NCBI GenBank assembly: GCA_964599285.1
Contig: CAZREI010000001.1
Span: 1-64,000 of the forward strand
Origin: VGLO01 sp964599285
Lineage (GTDB): Bacteria > Patescibacteriota > Minisyncoccia > Minisyncoccales > Staskawiczbacteraceae
Direction of reading: 5' to 3'
Length of the DNA: 64,000 nt
Below, in pieces: positions 41,328 to 49,296 of this stretch. Every line of letters begins with the position of its first letter. Positions within the stretch are counted from its first letter, which is position 1. The notes under the pieces were generated by a model. That model saw only the letters and a list, made by a program, of their open reading frames with translations, ran no database searches and was not told where the DNA came from. The position numbers and the translations under genes were made by a program.

Positions 41328-41398
41328 TGGTTGTAATTATCCTTTCTTCTGGTATATTAATACGTAGATCTTTCCATCCTTCATCTTGGAGTTTTGCA

Positions 41399-41947
41399 AT
41401 GATTTCCTTAATTGCCGCGGTTGCCCAAAACGGAGTTATTGGTTATAGAAACGCCATGCCCTGGAATTTGCCCAATGATTTTCGATGGTTTAAGGAAAAA
41501 ACGTTTGGCAAACAGTTAATTGTTGGACGCAAAACGTTTGAATCCATCGGCAAAAAACCGTTGCCCAACCGATCCCATGTTATCCTGACTACCCAGCGGG
41601 CATACGAAATCCCCAGCGATTGTAATTGTGTTCTGGCGCACTCTATAGATCAGGTCTTGGCGCTGACGCAGGAAAATCAAGAAACCATGGTATGCGGTGG
41701 CGGAATTGTCTACCAGCAATTTTTGCCCACGGCAGACAGGATGTACCTGACGTACGTTCACCACGACTTTGAGGGAGACGTGTTCTTTCCAGAATTTTCG
41801 CCAACCCAATGGAGCCAAATCAATAAAAGGGACTACGGTCCCGATGAGGAAAATGTATACGCGTACTCCATCATCACTTTCCAAAAAACCAAGACTTCTT
41901 TGAATTACGAAATGCTTTCGAGGTATTTTCTTCAAATTTTGAGATAG
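41399..41947 (+). CDS. folA: Dihydrofolate reductase
   Basis: 182 residues from ATG 41399 (MISLIAAVAQNGVIG). NAMPWNLPNDFRWFKEKT holds the active-site Asp in the usual place; VGRKTFESIG and VCGGGIVYQQFL bind NADPH. YAYSIITFQK is the normal end of the fold. The following TSLNYEMLSRYFLQILR is translated from the MITE-like repeat at 41899, so the gene lost or gained its tail by insertion. Promoter TTGTAA-16-TATATT lies at 41328-41355. Confidence 0.95.
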   Translation: MISLIAAVAQNGVIGYRNAMPWNLPNDFRWFKEKTFGKQLIVGRKTFESIGKKPLPNRSHVILTTQRAYEIPSDCNCVLAHSIDQVLALTQENQETMVCGGGIVYQQFLPTADRMYLTYVHHDFEGDVFFPEFSPTQWSQINKRDYGPDEENVYAYSIITFQKTKTSLNYEMLSRYFLQILR

Positions 41948-42069
41948 AAATTTGATAGAATTTTTCGGCTTAGCCAACGGCTCCGCCGAAAAATTATAGC
42001 GAATTTGTAGCCAAAATTTGGAGAAAAGACCCGAAATCCACTTTTTAATGTGCATTTCGTAATTCAAAG
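41899..42069. repeat. MITE-like palindromic element R4, copy 1
   Basis: About 170 bp with ends TTGAATTACGAAATG and CATTTCGTAATTCAA and inner arms TTGAGATAGAAATTTGATAG / TTCGGCTTAGCC-AACGGCTCCGCCGAA. Supplies the last 16 codons and the stop of folA. Confidence 0.9.
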
Positions 42070-42074
42070 AAGGT

Positions 42075-42848
42075 TTAGCTCTTGGTTTTTCTTTGCTTAC
42101 CGCTACCGCCTTTACGCCATGGCATTGAAGAAAATAGGGGATAGTACACATCTTCTTTTGTTTTGATTTCAAATGAAGAAAACGGCAGTTTTGACACGAC
42201 GGGTTTAGTTACAAATGTTACCCAGGGAATGTCGGTGATAAGGCAAAGCGGCGTAGCCTCGGACCCTTCACCCATTAAAACAACAGCAGCCGCGGCAAGC
42301 CCATCGGCAATATTGGTTTGAGCCATTTTAAATTTTCTTCCAAACAAGTCGGGCTTGGCGCGATAATCTTTTAAGGGATTAAATCCGTAGTGGGCCAGCG
42401 AAATTCCCAAAACGCCGCGACGCAGGGGGAGGGTGTGAGAATCAGTAATAATAATGCCCAGATTTTTTACCTTATATTTTTTTCGAAGCCAAGTCCATAA
42501 TTGTTTTGCTGCGGCTTGCACATCTTTTGGCCATAGAATGTAGTAGCCATCAGCGTTACTTTCGTCAACGCCGGCCGCGGGAATGAATACATTATTTTTT
42601 ATGGTGTGCATGCACCAAGCTCCCGGGGTGGCTTGGCGAGGCAAATACAAATCAGCTTCTTGCGCTACCAGTTCGTCCTTATTATGATCGATCATCGGCA
42701 CACAGCATCCTTGCCAAATGCTCACTACTTTTGAGGTAATGGCGATGATACTTTTTTCGGGAATGGATTTTACAGAATCTTCAATGGCCGCCAAAAGATC
42801 ATCTTGCGGTGGCCGGAGAACGCTGGTTTTAATGGGTTGCACGATCAT
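42075..42848 (-). CDS. CofE-like protein (second copy)
   Basis: 257 residues. SIIAITSKVVSIWQG, AAGVDESNADGYYILWP and ITDSHTLPLRRGVLGISLAHYGFNPLKDYR are close to the F420-0:gamma-glutamyl ligase signature, closer than the copy at 13975. The C-terminal tail is basic (RKGGSGKQRKTKS) and ends in a repeat. No F420 biosynthesis genes are seen in the window. Confidence 0.85.
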   Translation of the reverse strand: MIVQPIKTSVLRPPQDDLLAAIEDSVKSIPEKSIIAITSKVVSIWQGCCVPMIDHNKDELVAQEADLYLPRQATPGAWCMHTIKNNVFIPAAGVDESNADGYYILWPKDVQAAAKQLWTWLRKKYKVKNLGIIITDSHTLPLRRGVLGISLAHYGFNPLKDYRAKPDLFGRKFKMAQTNIADGLAAAAVVLMGEGSEATPLCLITDIPWVTFVTKPVVSKLPFSSFEIKTKEDVYYPLFSSMPWRKGGSGKQRKTKS

Positions 42849-42887
42849 ACTTATGTAATGTTAATTATTGGGTAATAATATCATTGG

Positions 42888-42928
42888 CGCATCAAAAAAT
42901 ACAGTCCGCTTGAACTGTATTTTTTCAC
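42888..42928 (-). terminator. Terminator of the 42948 gene
   Basis: AAAAAATACAGT...ACTGTATTTTTT downstream of the minus-strand small membrane protein gene. Confidence 0.75.
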
Positions 42929-42947
42929 GTCTAACCGAGTGAGTGCT

Positions 42948-43166
42948 TTAGTAACCGGGAGATCGATTTTGCTGTTGGGTCTGGCTTTGGGTTTGAGATG
43001 GGCCAGCGCTTTGCTGAATTTGCGGTTGCGGATAGCGACCACGGTAAATGAAAAAGGCGATAATTACCAATAAAATGGCGATAATAATACCCAGTAAAAG
43101 TCCCGCGCCCATTCCATCACCCGAATTATTCTGACTTGAGGGAGGATTGTTAATTACGGTTGCCAT
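42948..43166 (-). CDS. Small single-pass membrane protein
   Basis: 72 residues: short Asn/Ser head, one membrane helix at 22-43 (LLLGIIIAILLVIIAFFIYRG), then a Gln/Ser/Pro-rich tail. Similar in design to the membrane part of the 43732 protein. Function unknown. Confidence 0.65.
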   Translation of the reverse strand: MATVINNPPSSQNNSGDGMGAGLLLGIIIAILLVIIAFFIYRGRYPQPQIQQSAGPSQTQSQTQQQNRSPGY

Positions 43167-43249
43167 AGGTTTTTACGATATTAATTGTTAATGCGCGACC
43201 TTTAGTAACATATAAGACGAAGCTGTTGGTAAATCTTTTTATTATGGCC

Positions 43250-43320
43250 CAGCTAAGCGGGCCTACCCCGCCCAGCGGGGTGCGACTCCGCCAGGGGGAT
43301 CAAGGTTCGATAAGCAGATT
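43250..43320. repeat. Divergent GC-rich hairpin cluster related to R1
   Basis: GCCCAGCTAAGCGGGC, ACCCCGCCCAGCGGGGT and GACTCCGCCAGGGGGATC follow each other, resembling shuffled R1 hairpins. Confidence 0.6.
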
Positions 43321-43479
43321 GGCAAACACCCAAGGAGATTGAGCAACTGAACCTCAAAAGAAATCCCTTATTGTTGCGTCGCATATTATACTACCCCGAA
43401 TCGCCCAGCCAAATCTCTTCATTTCCCTTCATTGGTTGCGGTGGTTCGGGGGAAAGACAAATGGGTCGGCTTGTTTTCA

Positions 43480-43657
43480 TTACCGTGAATCGCGAAATGG
43501 TTTCTTTGGATTTCCCCCAATTTTTGAGATAGAAATTTGATAGAATTTTTCGGCTTAGCCAACGGCTCCGCCGAAAAATAATAGCGAATTTATAGCCAAA
43601 AATTGGGGGAAAGACAAGAAATACGTTTTCATCATCCATTTCGTAATTCACGGTTCA
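43480..43657. repeat. MITE-like element R4, copy 2
   Basis: Ends ACCGTGAATCGCGAAATGG and CCATTTCGTAATTCACGGT; the core with TTTTCGGCTTAGCCAACGGC is almost identical to copy 1. Confidence 0.9.
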
Positions 43658-43679
43658 TTATCATTCATTTTTTAAAATT

Positions 43680-43725
43680 TTGAATTACGATTTGAATGGC
43701 ATTGTCCATTTTGTAATTCAAAGCA
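43680..43725. repeat. Miniature R4-end palindrome
   Basis: TTGAATTACGATTTGAATGG and CCATTTTGTAATTCAA face each other with almost no interior: a minimal version of R4, 10 bases before the next gene. Confidence 0.8.
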
Positions 43726-43731
43726 AAACCT

Positions 43732-44154
43732 ATGGCTCAAGATTCAAATACAACCACAACTTGGATTATCGTTATCGTAGTCATTATCATTATCATCGCT
43801 TTGGGTTGGTGGTACTTTGCCCAGCAAAATGCGGCAACCACGGTTACCACAACGCCATCGCCAAGCGCGCAAGTTCAAAGTTCGGCAAAATATATTATGT
43901 CATTTAGTTTTTCTGGTTTGACGCCGGCGGTTAGCGCCACCATTGACAACACCAACTACACGGTCACAGCAACCGTTCCCAAAGGCACTGACTTGACCAA
44001 ACTGACGCCCACGATTACGGTTTCTGATAATGCCACGGTAGTCCCCGCATCGGGCACCCAGCAAGATTTTACCAATCCGGTTACCTACACTGTTACGGCC
44101 CAGGACGGATCAACCCAGCAATATACCGTTACCGTGAAGGCGGCCAGCAAATAG
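43732..44154 (+). CDS. Membrane-anchored DUF5018-like beta-sandwich protein
   Basis: 140 residues. Membrane helix at 10-29, a Thr/Ser/Ala linker, then one domain (51-137: IMSFSFSGLTPAVSATIDN...VPKGTDLTKLTPTITVSDNA...DFTNPVTYTVTAQDGS) typical of DUF5018/cadherin-like surface repeats. Probably displayed outside the cell. Confidence 0.85.
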   Translation: MAQDSNTTTTWIIVIVVIIIIIALGWWYFAQQNAATTVTTTPSPSAQVQSSAKYIMSFSFSGLTPAVSATIDNTNYTVTATVPKGTDLTKLTPTITVSDNATVVPASGTQQDFTNPVTYTVTAQDGSTQQYTVTVKAASK

Positions 44155-44169
44155 TGGGAAAATAATCAA

Positions 44170-44206
44170 ATTAAAACCACTTAGTATGAGTGGTTTTAAT
44201 TTTCGC
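44170..44206 (+). terminator. Terminator
   Basis: AATTAAAACCACT...AGTGGTTTTAATTTT after the 43732 gene. Confidence 0.8.
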
Positions 44207-44223
44207 AACGGATCATTTAAGAT

Positions 44224-44443
44224 TTCCTTGAATTACGAAATGCCCGTTTAAGAAGACTCTTTTTGTCTTTTCCGAGACGGGGCGAATTGACTGCGGCCAA
44301 TTGCGCCTCGCGTCTTGACCAAATTTTGGCTATAAATTCGCTACAATTTTTCGGCGGAGCCGTTGGCTAAGCCGAAAAATTCTATTGAATTTCTATCTCA
44401 AAATTTGAGAAAAATCCTAAAAAGGCATTTCGTAATTCAAGGA
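44224..44443. repeat. MITE-like element R4, copy 3 (inverted and longer)
   Basis: Ends CCTTGAATTACGAAATG and CATTTCGTAATTCAAGG. The TTCGGCGGAGCCGTTGGC core is in the opposite orientation to copies 1 and 2, and about 45 extra bases with an AATTG palindrome lie near the left end. Confidence 0.9.
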
Positions 44444-44516
44444 AAAGTTTAAAAGATTTTACATCAGGTGCCGTCATACTGTATGATGACGCTCGCATGA
44501 TTACCTGCAAGGTTAA

Positions 44517-44605
44517 GCAGTGTCCGCATGCGCCAGCGGCAACCATATTCTTTCAGGAGAAATTAAATATGCCTGAAAGAGTGCCGCTGTCGCATGCGGA
44601 CAGTG
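44517..44605 (+). promoter_or_regulatory. Hairpin enclosing the ribosome site and start codon
   Basis: Outer arms CAGTGTCCGCATGCGCCAGC and GCTGTCGCATGCGGACAGTG pair over about 24 bases. Inner arms CTTTCAGG and CCTGAAAG flank the loop with AGGAG and ATG. Folding would hide the initiation site, suggesting an RNA switch or thermosensor. Confidence 0.6.
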
Positions 44606-44883
44606 TGAGGCAATCCATTATTAAAGGAAATACTACTGCTATGATTTTGATTATTTGGTTAGAATATATCGTTGTGTTTTTCGCTGCTAATCCGGTGGGG
44701 TTTGTGATGGGCATGGCACTCTTGGTGTACGCTCAATTTCGCTTGTTGCAAAATATTTCCGAAGATAAACAGCAAAAACGCATGCGGAAAATTATCCTGC
44801 AAAATGCTCATGCCTGGGAATATAGATTGACACATCTGCATCTTAAATTTCCAAGGTTACGGTTTAAACGAAAACCAGCGTAA
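44569..44883 (+). CDS. Small membrane protein, unknown
   Basis: 104 residues from ATG 44569 (MPERVPLSHADSV), with CAGGAG at 9 bases. Two adjacent hydrophobic segments at about 24-41 and 44-60, then a basic helical tail (RMRKIILQNAHAWEYRLTHL). The coding start lies within a large hairpin. No family recognised. SD-bearing class, with own terminator. Confidence 0.6.
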   Translation: MPERVPLSHADSVRQSIIKGNTTAMILIIWLEYIVVFFAANPVGFVMGMALLVYAQFRLLQNISEDKQQKRMRKIILQNAHAWEYRLTHLHLKFPRLRFKRKPA

Positions 44884-44888
44884 GTTTT

Positions 44889-44925
44889 AGAAACCGGCTC
44901 GCCAAAAATGGCGAGCCGGTTTTGC
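44889..44925 (+). terminator. Terminator
   Basis: AAACCGGCTCGCC...GGCGAGCCGGTTTTGC. Confidence 0.9.
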
Positions 44926-45009
44926 TTGCAAAAAGCTTCTAAAGTATGTGATAATGACTATGAAAATCATCCGGATATTTGTGCGAGGCTAAGCCTACCA
45001 CAAAAATGT

Positions 45010-45612
45010 ATGAACAAATTTTTGGAATTAAAAAAACTGCACCAGGAAATGGTAAAAAACGCAAACCTTCCCCTCAAAACCAATTTGGTGTTTGGCGAAG
45101 GCAACCCCGATTGCCAGGTGCTGTTTATTGGCGAAGCGCCCGGAGCTGTGGAAGACCAATTGGTGCGCCCGTTTGTCGGCCGATCCGGACAGCTGTTGCG
45201 AAAATCCATCCGCGAGCTTGACTGGAAAGAAGAAGATGTGTATATTACCAATATTGTCAAGCGCAGGCCTCCGGAAAACCGCGACCCGTTGCCCGAAGAA
45301 ATCGCCGCCTACAAACCTTACTTAACGCGCCAAATTGAAATTATCAATCCCAGAATTATTATCCCGCTTGGCCGCTTTTCCATGAATTACTTTCTGCCCG
45401 AAGCTAAAATTACCCGCGACCAAGGCCACCTGTTTGAGGTGGTAGTTAAAAGTAAATCCGGACAAGAATTAACACTGTTTGTGGCACCGATGCTTCATCC
45501 ATCAGCGGCACTAAGAGCACCAGCCATGATGAAATCGTTTCAAGAAAGTTTCAAAAAACTCCCAGCGATGCTTAAGAAAGTGGAAGAAATGAAAGCTAAG
45601 GTGAAGCCTTAG
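45010..45612 (+). CDS. Family-4-like uracil-DNA glycosylase lacking the Fe-S cysteines
   Basis: 200 residues from ATG 45010. FGEGNPDCQVLFIGEAPGAVEDQLVRPFVGRSGQLL is the family-4/5 motif 1 region, NIVKRRPPENRDPLPEEI the second block, and HPSAALR motif 2. Family-4 enzymes bind a 4Fe-4S cluster with four Cys (two before FGEGNP, one in VKCRPP, one in EEIAAC). Here they read NANLPLK, VKRRPP and EEIAAY, so all four are absent. It should still excise uracil from DNA if folded. Confidence 0.88.
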   Translation: MNKFLELKKLHQEMVKNANLPLKTNLVFGEGNPDCQVLFIGEAPGAVEDQLVRPFVGRSGQLLRKSIRELDWKEEDVYITNIVKRRPPENRDPLPEEIAAYKPYLTRQIEIINPRIIIPLGRFSMNYFLPEAKITRDQGHLFEVVVKSKSGQELTLFVAPMLHPSAALRAPAMMKSFQESFKKLPAMLKKVEEMKAKVKP

Positions 45613-45733
45613 CAAATCCCAAATTACAAATTACAAATCACAAACAACACCTAAATCACAAATTAAAAACGTTTAGAATTTCAGTCATTAGGATTTATTT
45701 GTAATTTGGTGCTTGTAATTTGTAATTTCAAAG
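45612..45733. repeat. Gene-flanking palindrome of AAATTACAAATC words
   Basis: caaatcccaaattacaaatt faces ggtgcttgtaatttgtaatt; starts at the UDG stop and ends just before tRNA-Ala. Confidence 0.75.
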
Positions 45734-45737
45734 CATT

Positions 45738-45810
45738 GGGCCCATAGCTCATTCGGTAGAGCGCGCGCATGGCATGCGCGAGGTGACGAGTTCGAATCTC
45801 GTTGGGTCCA
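45738..45810 (+). tRNA. tRNA-Ala (GGC)
   Basis: Acceptor GGGCCCA/TGGGTCC, anticodon arm CGCGC-ATGGCAT-GCGCG giving GGC, T-arm ACGAG-TTCGAAT-CTCGT. Second Ala tRNA of the window. Confidence 0.92.
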
Positions 45811-45814
45811 CAAC

Positions 45815-45869
45815 TTATTGTGCGACCCCGCTTAGCGGGGTCAAGGGTCCGCTGGGCGGACCGACAAAA
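45815..45869 (+). repeat. R1 double-hairpin repeat
   Basis: TTATTGTGCGACCCCGCTTA GCGGGGTC then GGGTCCGCTGGGCGGACCGAC, five bases after tRNA-Ala. Confidence 0.9.
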
Positions 45870-45957
45870 TCAGGGGTTTAACCTCTTTTTTTGTTTGCGT
45901 TTTGGACGGCTGGTGCTATATTAAAATCATTCACTGGGATTCATCGTCATTATTAGC

Positions 45958-46845
45958 ATGAGGTTGCAATACAAATTATTTTTATTTGGGCTATCGGTGG
46001 CGCTGGTTTTTTTCGCTCGGTTTTCAATTGCGGATGCTTTGCCGGCGCCTGGTGTAGTTATTTCTTCTGATCATCTTGCGCAAGCTGACACGCTTTTGGT
46101 GGCCGTAAAAAATGAAACTGTAAAACCAGCGGGAACTTTGGGCAACGTAAAGCTACGATTTTTTCAAAGTCAAAATCAACAGGATTGGATTGCTTTAGTG
46201 GGCATGCCTGTTAGCAAAAAACCTGGTGATTATTTGCTCACCGTTACGGTCGCCGGCAAGGCGCCGTTTCAAAAAACCATTACCGTGGCGGCGCGGGAAT
46301 TTCCGGTTACCGAATTGGTGTTAACGCCCCAGCTTTTACAAGAAGGCTACACGGCCAAAAAAATTATCAAAAATATCACCACCAAAGAAAATGTGCGTTT
46401 GGAAAAAGTGCTAAGCGTTATCCATAAAAAATCTTATATTGCAAAACCTTTTATTGACCCGCTCAAAGAAATTAAAATCGTGGGACCGTTTGGCGATATC
46501 CGGGCAACTAAAAAATATAAAATCCAGCACTTGGGGGTTGATTTGGCGGCACCCATCGGCACGCCGGTGCTGGCGGTCAACGATGGCAAAGTGGTGTTTG
46601 AAAAAAGTTTGCCTGATTATGGCAACACACTGGTCATAGATCACGGCCTGGGATTATATTCGCTATATCTGCACCTTAAAACCTTCAACGTAAAAACGGG
46701 GGCCGCGGTAAAGCAAGGGGACACGGTGGCGCTATCGGGAAACACCGGGTACGTGACCGGCCCGCACTTGCATTTTTCTATCAAGATGCGCGGAGCTGCA
46801 TTAGATCCACTAAAATTCATCCAAACCACGCAAACCACTTGGTAG
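45958..46845 (+). CDS. M23 (LytM) family peptidase, exported
   Basis: 295 residues. Signal peptide 1-29 (YKLFLFGLSVALVFFARFSIADA), a beta domain at 30-130, then the M23 domain at about 170-290. Zinc ligands: HLGVDLAA (His and Asp near 190) and HLHF (near 279). It cuts peptidoglycan cross-links during growth or division. -10-like TATATT lies about 35 bases upstream, so not leaderless. Confidence 0.92.
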   Translation: MRLQYKLFLFGLSVALVFFARFSIADALPAPGVVISSDHLAQADTLLVAVKNETVKPAGTLGNVKLRFFQSQNQQDWIALVGMPVSKKPGDYLLTVTVAGKAPFQKTITVAAREFPVTELVLTPQLLQEGYTAKKIIKNITTKENVRLEKVLSVIHKKSYIAKPFIDPLKEIKIVGPFGDIRATKKYKIQHLGVDLAAPIGTPVLAVNDGKVVFEKSLPDYGNTLVIDHGLGLYSLYLHLKTFNVKTGAAVKQGDTVALSGNTGYVTGPHLHFSIKMRGAALDPLKFIQTTQTTW

Positions 46846-46848
46846 ATT

Positions 46849-46901
46849 TATTATGCGACCCCGCTTAGCGGGGTCAGGGGTCCGCTTAGCGGACCGACAA
46901 T
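46849..46901 (+). repeat. R1 double-hairpin repeat
   Basis: TTATGCGACCCCGCTTAGCG GGGTC then GGGTCCGCTTAGCGGACCGAC; starts four bases after the M23 gene. Confidence 0.9.
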
Positions 46902-47008
46902 TTGTTGACAATAGAGTAGTTTAATGATAGTATAAAACCGTAGCCCGGCGAAGAATTTTTCTTCGTTTTTGACAACCTAATCCCTTTGAAGTTTGAAGGA
47001 GGAATGCG

Positions 47009-47749
47009 ATGGTTCCCATTGTGGTTATGTTTCCTGATCACCAGGGCAAAGACGCTTTAGATGGAGAATTTGTAACTCGGATAAAAAACACCCTGCCCAA
47101 AGCCGTCATCGTCCCGATTCTCAATGGCCTTCCATTAGCAGAGTTAGCTACCATTGCTGGCAAGGTTTCTGGATCCTGCGAGCCAGTGGTCGCGGCCGAT
47201 GCTAGGGGACTGCTCGACACTTTAATTGCTGGCTATGTCAGGGTATTGGGTCAATATCCTTTGGCAACGGTCGTCCGTCTTGATACGGCGGAACATCCCG
47301 TTACGGATATTCCCAGGTTGATCGAAGTGGCCATAAACATCAATGGAATGGCAATCGGCGATCTTGAATTCGAGCCAGGAACGCTAAGGAGTGATTCCAT
47401 TGATGAATTTGCCCACCTTGATCTTTTTCCGGAACTCTATCGCCAAACCACCCGCGGCAAGCTTTCCATTTCCTGCGCGCATGGGTACCAAGCGTTTGCT
47501 CCGGGCGTATTGCGGGCAGTCCTTACAGCCGCTCAATGCATCGTCCACCGCGTCCAACAAGAGTTGGGGCCGATAAGCTGGGGGTTTGACGGGGCAATGG
47601 CACTGGGAGCAGTTGGCATTGGAACACCCGTTACCGTTGAAAAAGTTGAAGCTCAAGTACTGCGCGATCGCCCTCGCGCAAAGGTGGCCAGCCAATTTGC
47701 CGGAGCTTTGCGGATGTGCCTGGCCGCCGGCCAGCTATTTCAGTACTAG
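47009..47749 (+). CDS. Unrecognised 246-residue protein
   Basis: Strong AAGGAGG seven bases before the ATG. An alpha/beta sequence opening MVPIVVMFPDHQGK, with VVRLDTAEHPVTDIPRLIE near 87-105 and a Gly/Ala-rich end (SWGFDGAMALGAVGIGTPVTV). The VRLDTAEHP-DIPRLIE segment hints at a GT-A or nucleotide-sugar fold, but this is weak. Higher GC than neighbours, own terminator. Confidence 0.6.
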   Translation: MVPIVVMFPDHQGKDALDGEFVTRIKNTLPKAVIVPILNGLPLAELATIAGKVSGSCEPVVAADARGLLDTLIAGYVRVLGQYPLATVVRLDTAEHPVTDIPRLIEVAININGMAIGDLEFEPGTLRSDSIDEFAHLDLFPELYRQTTRGKLSISCAHGYQAFAPGVLRAVLTAAQCIVHRVQQELGPISWGFDGAMALGAVGIGTPVTVEKVEAQVLRDRPRAKVASQFAGALRMCLAAGQLFQY

Positions 47750-47754
47750 TCCAT

Positions 47755-47806
47755 AGCGTTTTGCGGGATTCGTGAAAACGAAATTACCCGCAAAACGCTT
47801 TTTTAT
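47755..47806 (+). terminator. Terminator
   Basis: AGCGTTTTGCGGG...CCCGCAAAACGCT then TTTTTTA. Confidence 0.92.
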
Positions 47807-47833
47807 TTTATAAAAATATCGTACAATGGAAAA

Positions 47834-48445
47834 ATGAAACATACGTTAACATCAAACGAAATAGTTTTTGGGCTTGCATTTGATATTGAGAAAGATAAAG
47901 ACCGTAAGAGCAAGTATCGGCCGGCAAAAAGAGATTTAAATTCAAATAAAGAAGTATTTGCTGACGTTAGGCTTGAAGCATTTGCCAATGTAATACGACT
48001 TAACATTACGAATAAATTAATTGTCGTGGGAGGAAATGAGCAAAAATATAGTAAAGAAACACCACTCATTAATCGGGGGTGGGCCGTTTGCGAGATGCTT
48101 ATTCATGATTTTGGCGTTAACCCAAAACAAGTGGGGTATTTAGAGTCCAAAGGAAATACTGCCGGTAATATTATGGCCATTAAAAAGTACGTTAAGAAAA
48201 ATAAGATAGGCAAATATTTTATCGTCAGTAATTTTTACCATTTACCAAGAATTAGCGCGGAGTTAATCTTAAGAAAAAACCCTGCCATTACTTTGCCAGC
48301 AGAAGCATTCTGGTTATTAGACCATAATAATTCTACAAAAAAACTGGCAACTCTTTTGGGTAATGGGCCGTTGGCACAAAGGATTGTTAAAGAGTCCCAG
48401 GGTATTATGCAAAAAATTTCCAGAACTAATAAAAAACTACTGTAA
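47834..48445 (+). CDS. DUF218/YdcF-like protein
   Basis: 203 residues. KLIVVGGNEQKYSKETPLIN (after a degenerate start), YLESKGNTAGNIMAIKKYV and YFIVSNFYHLPRISAELIL match the DUF218 core (VxGG, E-S-N-T, xSxxxHxxR). No membrane segment. DUF218 proteins act on envelope glycans or cofactors; the specific role is unknown. Start close to TACAAT, leaderless-type. Confidence 0.75.
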   Translation: MKHTLTSNEIVFGLAFDIEKDKDRKSKYRPAKRDLNSNKEVFADVRLEAFANVIRLNITNKLIVVGGNEQKYSKETPLINRGWAVCEMLIHDFGVNPKQVGYLESKGNTAGNIMAIKKYVKKNKIGKYFIVSNFYHLPRISAELILRKNPAITLPAEAFWLLDHNNSTKKLATLLGNGPLAQRIVKESQGIMQKISRTNKKLL

Positions 48446-48461
48446 TCATTCGTTTCAAAAA

Positions 48462-48506
48462 AATACCATAATTTCCGCACCTGCGAAAATGATGGTATTT
48501 TTTCAG
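48462..48506. terminator. Terminator between convergent genes
   Basis: AAAATACCAT...ATGGTATTTTTT. Confidence 0.8.
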
Positions 48507-48518
48507 ATTTTTTTTGGG

Positions 48519-49151
48519 TTATTTTGCCAAATCCGTAAAAATTACAAGACGTTGCGTGTAGGTTTTTTGGGTGGCAATCCAATCTCCGTTGCAAGTAATC
48601 AAATTCAGATGCACGCCGTTTTTGTTGCTAAACACTTCCGAAGCGCGGTCGTTTGGGTTGTAGATTTTGCTGCCGGTGACCACAAAAGAAAATCGCTTGC
48701 CTTTATCGTCCTTGACGTAAACAACGTCGCCTTTTTTAAGCTGACTAAGGTTGTCAAACACTGAATGCGCCCCGCTTTTCCATGGGCCAAAGTGTCCGGT
48801 CAGGATGGCGCTGCCTTGCGAGCCGGGCCGCGGACCGAGTTTAAACCAAGCCACTTGGTAAGGCCCTTTTGGCACGCCAATAGACCCGTCAGCTGCTAAT
48901 CCAACGCTGATAACTTGCGCGTCCACCTTGATACTCGGAATACTCAAATGCACGGGCAGGCCGGGGCCAGTTTGGGTGCTTACGGCACTGGCTTGGAAAT
49001 TTTGGCTGGCTGCTTGGGTTGGCGACTGGGACGCTCCAGGAATAATTTGCGTTGGTAAATTCTGGCCAGAAAATCCATAAAAAACTGCCAGCGCAATCAG
49101 CGCCAATCCGCCAAGAATGATGGATATGTTTTTTACGATTTTTGTAGCCAT
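48519..49151 (-). CDS. Class E/F-like sortase
   Basis: 210 residues from ATG 49151 (MATKIVKNISIILGG). N-terminal membrane anchor at 8-28, Ser/Gln linker, then the sortase barrel: His in ILTGHFG (about 124), Cys in NLITCNGDW (about 188), Arg in YTQRLVIF (about 201). It attaches LPxTG-type proteins to the cell wall; a likely substrate with LPNTG is encoded directly upstream. Confidence 0.93.
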   Translation of the reverse strand: MATKIVKNISIILGGLALIALAVFYGFSGQNLPTQIIPGASQSPTQAASQNFQASAVSTQTGPGLPVHLSIPSIKVDAQVISVGLAADGSIGVPKGPYQVAWFKLGPRPGSQGSAILTGHFGPWKSGAHSVFDNLSQLKKGDVVYVKDDKGKRFSFVVTGSKIYNPNDRASEVFSNKNGVHLNLITCNGDWIATQKTYTQRLVIFTDLAK

Positions 49152-49163
49152 AATATAAAAGCT

Positions 49164-49243
49164 TCTCGTCATTGCGAGGCGCGCCGAAGCAATCTTTTTG
49201 ACAATGCCTGGATTGCCGCACTGCGGTTCGCAATGACGAAAAG
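49164..49243. repeat. R6 repeat between sortase and its substrate gene
   Basis: TCATTGCGAGGCGCGCCGAA and CGGTTCGCAATGACGA arms, second full copy of this family. Confidence 0.85.
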
Positions 49244-49260
49244 AAGAAATCTCCTCAACT

Positions 49261-49292
49261 AAGAGCCGAGCGACTTGCCCGGCTCTTAGTAT
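49261..49292 (-). terminator. Terminator of the LPNTG protein gene
   Basis: On the minus strand CTAAGAGCCGGGC...GCTCGGCTCTTAG, just after the stop at 49297. Confidence 0.75.
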
Positions 49293-49296
49293 CTGG

